From the NCBI GenBank assembly GCA_016844625.1, contig JAERMN010000010.1, positions 1-21,713 of the forward strand: 21,713 nt of DNA, given 5' to 3'. Both the position numbers and the translations under genes were made by a program. Within the stretch, counting starts at the first letter, position 1. Each line of letters starts with the position of its first letter. A model generated the notes under the pieces. That model had not been told where the DNA came from, did no database searches, and saw only the letters and a program-made list of their open reading frames with translations. Source of the stretch: Deltaproteobacteria bacterium. Its GTDB lineage: Bacteria > Desulfobacterota > Binatia > UBA9968. Positions 15,493 through 21,713 of this stretch are shown piece by piece.

Positions 15493-16335
15493 TCATGGCT
15501 CAATTAAGTCATAATTGATCGCAATTCTTTCCCCGCCGTAAAACTTTTGTAAGAAATCCTCTGGTTCGGTGAACGCGCGATTGGGCACGAGCCGTCCTTC
15601 GAAAGATAACCGCAGCGGGCTCACATTAAACGGGAACGGCCGCACGACGGCTTGCGTTTCAGTTTGCACATCGATCGTGAGCGTTACATCTGGTTTTCCA
15701 GGCGCCACCGGGACAGGCAGATTACTCAAAGTGTTTGACGGCCCATTTTTTCGTGCCCCGCTGTTGAATGGATAACGGTTGCAAACGAACTGGGCGAATT
15801 GATCGAAGACTTCCATCATATTAAAGTTCGTCCAAAGATGTTCGTCGTCGCTAACATTCTTAAATGCCTCGTTTCCCCGGAGTTCTGGCAACCATTCGGC
15901 ACGCCGCGCCTTTTGCTCAGCGATAAAATTTTGGACGGCGGGATCATTCCGGTAATCGGGCATGCTCGGAAGCAAGCCCATTCCTTGAGTTAAAAGCGCT
16001 TCGCCGTGCATCGAAACGTAATAGGCAGCGTAGAGATCGCGCGCCGCCACACGTTCGATGGCGCGGCGATAAAGATCCAACCAAACCCCTTGCCCCAGGT
16101 GTTTGATGCTTCCGATGTAGTCAGACGGGTAACCCTGCTCGTTGACGAATGGTTTGATTTCCCAGTCCCACCAGCCGCTATCATGCTCCTGGGCTGCCAG
16201 CACCATCGAAGTGTAGGGTCGAAGTTTGGCGAACTGCTCATTACCCCAATGCGCGGCAAGCATTCCAGCAATGCGCGAGTGGTCGGTCTGAAGGATCAAG
16301 AGAAGATTGGCATCATTGTATGGACAGACCATCAT
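15493..16335 (-). CDS. DUF3891 family protein
   Basis: Protein of unknown function, 280 residues. The start at 16335 (MMVCPYND) is preceded by AGAGGA at good spacing. The frame is open to 16440, but the upstream part reads as low-quality sequence. Recognisable family features are LQTDHSRIAGMLAAHWG near the N-terminus, EHDSGWWDWE, and SMHGEALL, a set of conserved His/Asp residues that looks like a metal site. It has no signal peptide or membrane segment and is probably cytoplasmic. It lies between UbiD3 and the amidohydrolase in the same direction, with larger gaps on both sides than elsewhere in the block. The DUF3891 assignment is from memory of the motif. Confidence 0.82.
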   Translation of the reverse strand: MMVCPYNDANLLLILQTDHSRIAGMLAAHWGNEQFAKLRPYTSMVLAAQEHDSGWWDWEIKPFVNEQGYPSDYIGSIKHLGQGVWLDLYRRAIERVAARDLYAAYYVSMHGEALLTQGMGLLPSMPDYRNDPAVQNFIAEQKARRAEWLPELRGNEAFKNVSDDEHLWTNFNMMEVFDQFAQFVCNRYPFNSGARKNGPSNTLSNLPVPVAPGKPDVTLTIDVQTETQAVVRPFPFNVSPLRLSFEGRLVPNRAFTEPEDFLQKFYGGERIAINYDLIEP

Positions 16336-16553
16336 GATTCGATCCTCTCTGCTAATAAGGGAATCAATCGTTTCGTTGCATCCGATGGCTTCGTGGCCAG
16401 CCGTGTTTGTGATACGCGATCGCGCCGGTCGTTCGCACACAAGCGACGCACAAGAATAGCCAAAACTACGCGCCGCGCCCTCGGGCCTATTCCTCAGCCG
16501 GTTAATGAATTACCAATTCACCAAGCGCTCTTACGTTAGCATCGATTCGTGCA
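16336..16553. other. 218-base intergenic gap without a recognised gene
   Basis: This is the longest gap in the window, between the UbiD3 stop and the DUF3891 start. It contains a short dyad (GAATT-ACC-AATTC near 16507-16519) but no U-rich terminator, no clear promoter and no convincing open frame. An unseen promoter for the downstream genes remains possible. Confidence 0.4.
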
Positions 16554-18212
16554 TTACACCGATCTTCCCGAGTGGGTTTTGCCCCAGCGGGCGCGCATGG
16601 TCTTCATGGTATCGCCTTCGCCAACCTCGACGCGGGTTTGGCGCAATCGCTCCCAGACTTTGTCATGCTCGCTTTTGGCGGCGAGATCGGCTTCCGCCGC
16701 TAAATCGTCCGGCCAATAGCCCATTAGGTAGCCATGCCAGGGTTCCTGTGGTTCAAGATTCGGCAAGCCCAGCTCTTCCCATAGTTCTTTAGCCCGCACC
16801 ATGAACTCTTTTTTGGGCAACGAGAGCGGCGGAAAGTCGGCTTTGCGCGTCGCGTCAATTAACACTGACGACTCGCAGTTGTCATAACGGCTCGACGGAT
16901 GGGTTGCCACCATGCCGATGGGCGTCGCGCCGAACGGGCGGTCAGGAATAATTTTGAAATCTTTATGCGGCTGCGAACGATGGGTAATCGCCCAGATGAC
17001 GGCGACGGGGTCTTTGATATTGATGTCCTCGTCACACGCGACGATCATCTTGCCGACCCGGTCGCCGTAATCGAGAATGCCTTGCATCACCTCCCACGGT
17101 TCTTGATCGTTGCGTTTCTTGAGACTGACCGCGACATAGGGCCGAAGATTGACCAGCGGCTCGATGAGGTGAACATCGTGCACGCTGTCGAAGCCCTTCT
17201 TGATCAAAAAACGCTTGATCAAAGTTGCCATGCCCATCGCTTTGATCTTGGAGCTTTCGCTCGGCGTCACTTGGCTGATGATCGAAACCCAGATAGGATT
17301 TTTTCGGTGCGTGACGCATTTCAATTCAAACATCAGGCTCAAAGTTCGCGGGTCAATGTAACCCATGGACTCGCCGTAGGGGCCTTCTTCTTCCATATAT
17401 TGGGTCGGAATGATGCCTTCGAGGACGATCTCAGACGTTGCCGGCACTTCGAGGTCGACGGTCTTGCACTTGATCAGCTTCACCGGCGCGCCTTGCAGGC
17501 CGCCGGCCAAAGCGAGCTCGTCGACATCGGGCGGGACTTTCTGCGTGGCGGCGTAGGAAACTACCGGAATGGTGCCGATGACGATGGCGACTTCCAACGG
17601 TTTGCCCATGCGCCGGCATTTTTCCCATTGATTGGACAAATCTTGCGGTGTGCCGGTCATCAGGCCGCTGCGGTCCGGGCCTTTGATCAGGCCGCGGTAG
17701 TTGCCGACGTTGCGCTGGCCGGTCTCCGGATCTTTGGTGATCCAATGACCGGCGGTGATGTAGGGACCGTTATCGAAACCCGGCGTAGAAATCGGAATGG
17801 CAAACTCGTTAATCCCGCCATGAGCGAGCAGTTCGGCGCCCATGTGAACTTCTTCTTGCGCCGGACCGCCGTCGACCAGCACCGGTGGAATCAAATGATC
17901 GAGCGCGTAAATCCAGCGATCGGGGACTTCTTCCGGCTGACACTTGAGCCCTAAGGAGTAAATTGTCGAAGAGCCGGCGAGACCGCCGACGAGGACGCGG
18001 CAGTTGTACTTATGATTTTTGCCGTCGACGACATTATCGAACAAAAACCCGCGCCGAGCTTCCTCGGCGATACCGCCGCGATACTGCCAACGAACGAGCG
18101 GCTGGAGCTCGCTGTCTTTGTTGATTTCCTTAGTGATGCGATAGAGTTTTTCTTGCCCGTCGAGAGCGCCGATAAATTCTCTTAAGTCTTCGTAAGGCTT
18201 GGCAAAATTCAT
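16554..18212 (-). CDS. UbiD-family decarboxylase, UbiD3
   Basis: Third UbiD-family protein, 552 residues, longer than the other two through its C-terminal end. It has N168 and R173 (NVGNYR), E232 (DELALAGG), and catalytic E276 and E281 (EGPYGE), matching the fungal Fdc1 arrangement closely. The metal-ligand His is replaced by Q190 (GTPQDL). The ATG at 18212 has no clear ribosome-binding site and opens the minus-strand block, 99 bases from the divergent cysS. It is separated from the other two UbiD genes by three genes. Substrate is unknown, and nothing here shows whether it works forwards or as a carboxylase. Confidence 0.93.
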   Translation of the reverse strand: MNFAKPYEDLREFIGALDGQEKLYRITKEINKDSELQPLVRWQYRGGIAEEARRGFLFDNVVDGKNHKYNCRVLVGGLAGSSTIYSLGLKCQPEEVPDRWIYALDHLIPPVLVDGGPAQEEVHMGAELLAHGGINEFAIPISTPGFDNGPYITAGHWITKDPETGQRNVGNYRGLIKGPDRSGLMTGTPQDLSNQWEKCRRMGKPLEVAIVIGTIPVVSYAATQKVPPDVDELALAGGLQGAPVKLIKCKTVDLEVPATSEIVLEGIIPTQYMEEEGPYGESMGYIDPRTLSLMFELKCVTHRKNPIWVSIISQVTPSESSKIKAMGMATLIKRFLIKKGFDSVHDVHLIEPLVNLRPYVAVSLKKRNDQEPWEVMQGILDYGDRVGKMIVACDEDINIKDPVAVIWAITHRSQPHKDFKIIPDRPFGATPIGMVATHPSSRYDNCESSVLIDATRKADFPPLSLPKKEFMVRAKELWEELGLPNLEPQEPWHGYLMGYWPDDLAAEADLAAKSEHDKVWERLRQTRVEVGEGDTMKTMRARWGKTHSGRSV

Positions 18213-18268
18213 AGGACTTTGGTCTATGCTTTTTCCCCTTGTGAATCAAGTCAGAGTGCGAAATTCAC

Positions 18269-18296
18269 TTGCAAAAACGCTCTCGATCCGTAAGAT
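18269..18296 (+). promoter_or_regulatory. Possible sigma-70-type promoter for cysS
   Basis: TTGCAA (18269-18274) and TAAGAT (18291-18296) are 16 bases apart, each matching the consensus at four of six positions. Transcription would start close to 18303, leaving a very short leader before the cysS ATG at 18312, which also lacks a ribosome-binding site. It is only a weak match. Confidence 0.3.
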
Positions 18297-18311
18297 TGGC
18301 CCTGCACCCAT

Positions 18312-19718
18312 ATGGCGCTCAGAATTTTTAATACATTGAGCGATGAGAAAGAAATATTTTCGCCGCTGACGCCGGGAAAGGTGCGCATGTACGTCTGCGG
18401 CGTCACCGTGTATGACTCGGCGCATCTCGGTCACTGCCGTTTTTTGCTGACCTTCGATGTGATTTTCCGTTATCTCCGTTTTTCCGGCTACGATGTCACC
18501 TATGCGCGGAACTTTACCGACGTCGATGACAAGATCATCAAACGCGCTAACGACGAAGGCGTGAGCTGCGCGGCGATCACCGATCGCTATATCACCGAGT
18601 TTAACCGCGATGGCGCGGCGCTGGAGTTGTTAGCGCCGACCGTCGAGCCGCGCGCCACTCAACATATAACGGAAATAATCGCGATCATTCGCCAACTCGA
18701 GGCCAAAGGGCTTGCTTATAGTGTCGACGGCGATGTTTATTATGCGGTCGGCGGGTTTGCGTCTTACGGTAAGCTGTCGGGCAAAAAAATCGACGAACTC
18801 GAAGCCGGCGCCCGAGTCGAAGTCGACGAGCGCAAGCGCTCGCCGCTCGACTTCGCTTTGTGGAAGTCGAGCAAGCCCGGCGAGCCGACTTGGGAAAGTC
18901 CGTGGGGCCCCGGCCGGCCGGGTTGGCATATCGAATGTTCGGCGATGAGCACCAAATACTTGGGCCAGCCTTTTGATATTCACGGCGGTGGGCGCGATCT
19001 GATTTTTCCGCACCATGAAAATGAGATCGCCCAGTCCGAAGGCGCCAGCGGCCAGCCGTTGGCGCGCTACTGGATTCACAATGGCTTTCTCAATATCAAT
19101 CAAGAAAAGATGTCGAAGTCGCTCGGCAACTTTTTCACCATTCGGGAGATCCTCGAAAGCTTTGATGCGACGGCATTGCGCCATTATTTTTTGTCGAGCC
19201 ATTATCGCAGCCCAATGGATTTCTCAAAAGACGGGCTTGAAGAAGCGAGCAAAGCGACGGATCGAATCTACGAAACCCTTGATCGCATTAGCCGCGTCGG
19301 CGGCGCGGTGAAATCTAGCGCGCCGCCGGAACCATCCATGATCGACGCGTTTCGCCAGGAAATGGATGACGACTTTAACACGCCGCGGGCGTTGGCGCTG
19401 ATCTTCGATGAGGTGCGGGCGCTCAATCGCCTGCTCGACGAGAAAAAGCACAACGGTCTTGAGCCGCGCGCGGCGGGCGTGCGCTCCATGTGCGATACGC
19501 TCGGTCTGTTGCACAATGGCTATTTCGAGCGCAAGAAAGAACGCTGGCTCAGCAAATCGATGCTGACGCGCGAACAGATCGAAAAGCGTATCGCCGAGCG
19601 CGAGCTGGCACGTCAGGCAAAGAACTGGGGCGAGGCCGATCGAATTCGTAATGATCTGGCGGCTAGCGGCGCCATCATCGAAGATACGCCGGGAGGGGCC
19701 GTATGGAAGGTAAAATGA
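18312..19718 (+). CDS. cysS: Cysteine--tRNA ligase
   Basis: Charges tRNA-Cys with cysteine in the cytoplasm; essential class I aminoacyl-tRNA synthetase. It has 468 residues, close to the usual length. Zinc ligands C29, C209, H234 and E238 are visible; the HIGH-type motif is HLGH (38-41) and the KMSKS loop is at 266-270. The C-terminal DALR-like helical part is present, ending ...GGAVWKVK. The ATG at 18312 gives the standard N-terminus (MALRIFNTLS) although no ribosome-binding site precedes it. It is divergent from UbiD3 and overlaps the next gene. It marks the change from accessory catabolic genes to housekeeping genes. Confidence 0.98.
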   Translation: MALRIFNTLSDEKEIFSPLTPGKVRMYVCGVTVYDSAHLGHCRFLLTFDVIFRYLRFSGYDVTYARNFTDVDDKIIKRANDEGVSCAAITDRYITEFNRDGAALELLAPTVEPRATQHITEIIAIIRQLEAKGLAYSVDGDVYYAVGGFASYGKLSGKKIDELEAGARVEVDERKRSPLDFALWKSSKPGEPTWESPWGPGRPGWHIECSAMSTKYLGQPFDIHGGGRDLIFPHHENEIAQSEGASGQPLARYWIHNGFLNINQEKMSKSLGNFFTIREILESFDATALRHYFLSSHYRSPMDFSKDGLEEASKATDRIYETLDRISRVGGAVKSSAPPEPSMIDAFRQEMDDDFNTPRALALIFDEVRALNRLLDEKKHNGLEPRAAGVRSMCDTLGLLHNGYFERKKERWLSKSMLTREQIEKRIAERELARQAKNWGEADRIRNDLAASGAIIEDTPGGAVWKVK

Positions 19719-21628
19719 CACGCGGCTGGTTTCGCCTTCTGGCGATCGCTGCGGGGTCGCTGGCGTCGAATGCGAATTCACTCGCCGTTGCCCAGGAAAG
19801 CGCGCCGAGTCGACCCGAAATAAGCTTGCGCAAATCGGTCAACAGCAGACAGTTCCAAGGCAAAGAAGTGGCAGGCGAGGATCGCCAGATCGGCCCGGGC
19901 GACTCTTTGTGGCGAATTCTCGTCGAAGAGAAGGGCGTCTCGGGAAAACAGTTTTCTAGCTACATCGTCATCATTCGCGGTTTAAACCCGCAGATAAAGA
20001 ATCTCGACGTGCTGCGCGTGGGCGACAAAGTTTTTATACCATTGCGCGCCGAACAATTAGTCAAAGGCATGCCGGAGAGCGCCCCGGCAGATCGAGTTCA
20101 GCGGGACAAAGGGATTACCGACGATTATCGGGTCAAGGCCGGCGATAATCTTTACCAAATTCTGCGTGCACAACTGAAACTCACCGACGAGCGCAAGGTG
20201 GCGCAGTATTTTGCGCTGGTGAAGGATCTTAATCCAGAGCGCAAGAGTTGGGATGCGCTCTTAGAAGGGGAAACGATCCGCTTGCCCGTGGCTGGTCGGA
20301 GCTATGAGACGCCGACGATTGCGGCAGCTGTGCCGAAGCCGGTTGCCGAGCCTCAGGCCGCTGCCCAGCCAAAACCCTTGCCTGAATCCCAAGCAGCGTC
20401 GCAATTCAAAGCAGGCATGGAGCCCCAGCCCATGCCTGCCGAACCAACTGAACGGATCGATCGACGCCAAGCGCTCACGGCGCCGGAAGTGAAGTCGTTC
20501 GCCGAGACCAAGGCCATGCCGCCTGTCACGACAGAGGTGAGAAGCGATCGACGCCAAGTGCTCACGGCGCCGGCGAGAGAAAATGTGCCGCTGCTCGGCA
20601 AAATTGCCGAAGCCATGGGCAGTCAGCTGCAACAAAGCGGCGAAGAAGTGATCGCGCTCAAAGAAGGTGCAGTGCGGTTCGACAAGAAAAAATATCCGGT
20701 GGTTTACAATCCAACGCTCGGGCAACGGGTGATCATCGATCCTGAGGGGAACATCCCTGCCTCGCTGCGGAGCAAATTAGGCGAGCCAAGTATCGGCGCG
20801 CTGATCGTGACGTTGGCCAACGGGGTTTCGATCCAAGAGACGGTTAGTCAACTGCTTTCTGGTTTGGGCTATCAGGCCTTACCGAAGGACCGGCCAGTGG
20901 TGATTCAAGAAGATGGCGTCGCTTATGAAGCCAAGGGGAACTGGATCGCGCTGGCGCCGGAAGAAAGCAACAAGCGCCAGCAGGTGTTCGTCATCAATCT
21001 CACCGACGATGCCAACGAGATTCCCGAGTATCTGAAAGCACAATTAGTGAAGAATGGCCTTCATTTCAAAGACGTGTTGTTGACGTCGTCAGCCATGCCT
21101 CGACCTAACGAAACGCGAAGTTTGACACTGGAGACTTTCGCACCCACTAAAGTCTGGCCGCGCGACAAAAAAGATATCGTCGATGCATTGTTGTTGTCCG
21201 TCGGCGTGCCCTTCGGTGTCGCTGAGACTTTGTCCGTCGAACTCCACAGCGGCTTACGGATCGACACGCGCACCGATCGAATGTTTGAGCTTGGCGGCAA
21301 GCGCACGGCGTTATTTTTTCAGCGTGCGGACCCGGATATCAAAAAAGCTTTACTGGACAAAGACGGCGTACGCAGCGTGGAACTGGATATTGGCGCGCTA
21401 TCATCGCGTGAAATCATCACTCGATTGCTCAACTTGTTGGGCGATCAAGCGGCCTATCGGGAACACGGCTTTCCCGCTGCCAGTGGCGTCGCTGAGGATC
21501 GCTTAACGATAAAGGCCTGGGGGTTTCATCTTCCGAAACGCTCGCTGTTCATCACCGATCGACAGATTCCCACGCCGTTGCATCGCTTCTTTTTTGAAAA
21601 AGGTTTGGGAATAGTCTATTTTCAATAG
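19703..21628 (+). CDS. Secreted LysM-domain protein with uncharacterised C-terminal region
   Basis: Exported protein of 641 residues. A signal peptide (hydrophobic stretch about 8-28) is followed by two LysM-like units, about 62-114 (IGPGDSLWRIL to FIPL) and 141-197 (YRVKAGDNLYQIL to IRLPV), which normally bind peptidoglycan. A Pro/Ala/Gln-rich linker (about 200-300) contains two copies of DRRQ-LTAP. The remaining 340 residues match no family I recognise. Start choice: ATG 19703 follows GGAGGGG and overlaps cysS by 16 bases; ATG 19715 follows GGAAGG and overlaps it by four (ATGA). Either way translation is coupled to cysS. It may act in cell-envelope anchoring. Confidence 0.85.
   Translation: MEGKMTRGWFRLLAIAAGSLASNANSLAVAQESAPSRPEISLRKSVNSRQFQGKEVAGEDRQIGPGDSLWRILVEEKGVSGKQFSSYIVIIRGLNPQIKNLDVLRVGDKVFIPLRAEQLVKGMPESAPADRVQRDKGITDDYRVKAGDNLYQILRAQLKLTDERKVAQYFALVKDLNPERKSWDALLEGETIRLPVAGRSYETPTIAAAVPKPVAEPQAAAQPKPLPESQAASQFKAGMEPQPMPAEPTERIDRRQALTAPEVKSFAETKAMPPVTTEVRSDRRQVLTAPARENVPLLGKIAEAMGSQLQQSGEEVIALKEGAVRFDKKKYPVVYNPTLGQRVIIDPEGNIPASLRSKLGEPSIGALIVTLANGVSIQETVSQLLSGLGYQALPKDRPVVIQEDGVAYEAKGNWIALAPEESNKRQQVFVINLTDDANEIPEYLKAQLVKNGLHFKDVLLTSSAMPRPNETRSLTLETFAPTKVWPRDKKDIVDALLLSVGVPFGVAETLSVELHSGLRIDTRTDRMFELGGKRTALFFQRADPDIKKALLDKDGVRSVELDIGALSSREIITRLLNLLGDQAAYREHGFPAASGVAEDRLTIKAWGFHLPKRSLFITDRQIPTPLHRFFFEKGLGIVYFQ
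20459..20573 (+). repeat. 28-bp direct repeat within the LysM-protein linker
   Basis: Positions 20459-20486 and 20546-20573 are identical except for one base (C at 20472, T at 20559). They are 87 bases apart, so they stay in frame and encode near-identical DRRQALTAP and DRRQVLTAP segments. This points to a recent duplication or conversion inside the linker. Confidence 0.85.
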
Positions 21629-21634
21629 CCGCGC

Positions 21635-21711
21635 GCGCCCGTAGCTCAACTGGACAGAGCATCAGACTTCGAATCTGAGGGTTGGCGGTTCGAATCCGTC
21701 CGGGCGCGCCA
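21635..21711 (+). tRNA. tRNA-Arg (anticodon TCG)
   Basis: Folds as a complete cloverleaf. The acceptor stem GCGCCCG pairs with CGGGCGC, the D stem is GCTC/GAGC, the anticodon stem is TCAGA/TCTGA with loop CTTCGAA, and the T arm is GGCGG-TTCGAAT-CCGTC. The anticodon TCG reads CGA. CCA is encoded at 21709-21711. It begins 6 bases after the LysM-gene stop, in the same direction. Confidence 0.96.
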
Positions 21712-21713
21712 AT

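Noticed and set aside
16899..17954. Plus-strand open frame of 351 codons
   Set aside because: Lies wholly antisense to UbiD3; His/Arg/Asp-rich composition typical of a reverse-strand shadow, with no recognisable motif.
21633..21711. tRNA as an attachment site for an integrated element
   Set aside because: No integrase gene and no second copy of the tRNA end is visible; the sequence ends 2 bases after the tRNA.

Overview
The window is a long, almost entirely one-directional block of bacterial metabolic genes on the minus strand (about 1-18212), followed by a short housekeeping segment on the plus strand (cysS, a LysM-domain gene, and tRNA-Arg). Gene content, moderately high G+C by eye, gene pairs that touch or overlap and tandem taurine/nitrate-type ABC genes suggest an uncultured soil, sediment or groundwater bacterium of the kind formerly grouped with Deltaproteobacteria, or Binatota/Rokubacteria-like lineages. 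That placement is inference: the window has no rRNA or phylogenetic marker other than cysS.

Minus-strand layout in transcription order (right to left): a UbiD-family decarboxylase (UbiD3); a DUF3891 protein; an amidohydrolase-2 family protein; a periplasmic NMT1-type substrate-binding protein (SBP1) whose TTG start overlaps the amidohydrolase stop; two adjacent UbiD-family genes (UbiD2 then UbiD1, stop and start abutting); a short inserted repeat element; a molybdenum hydroxylase cluster in the order large subunit (CoxL2), FAD subunit (CoxM), second large subunit (CoxL1), small 2Fe-2S subunit (CoxS2); then a complete ABC importer (SBP2, permease, ATPase, permease); and finally a second 2Fe-2S subunit (CoxS1) that runs off the left edge.

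Reading the genes together, the best inference is a catabolic module. An ABC importer with two periplasmic binding proteins would bring in a small organic acid or (hetero)aromatic compound. One or two xanthine-oxidase-family molybdenum hydroxylases would hydroxylate or oxidise it. Three prenyl-FMN-dependent UbiD enzymes and possibly the amidohydrolase would decarboxylate (or carboxylate) intermediates. The substrate cannot be read from sequence. No ring-cleaving dioxygenase, CoA ligase, UbiX flavin prenyltransferase, Mo-cofactor insertion chaperone (XdhC/CoxD-like) or regulator is encoded here, so the module depends on genes elsewhere.

The most unusual points are: (i) CoxS2 lacks about 24 residues relative to CoxS1, removing two of the four cysteines of its first 2Fe-2S cluster; (ii) two CoxL paralogues, both 768 residues, flank a single CoxM, and neither has the CO dehydrogenase active-site signature; (iii) two of the three UbiD proteins have Gln where the metal-binding His is expected; (iv) a palindromic repeat element seems to have inserted between ubiD1 and coxL2, leaving a 10-bp duplication that includes the ubiD1 stop codon. 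No intergenic gap exceeds 300 bases; the longest (16336-16553, 218 bases) shows no gene.
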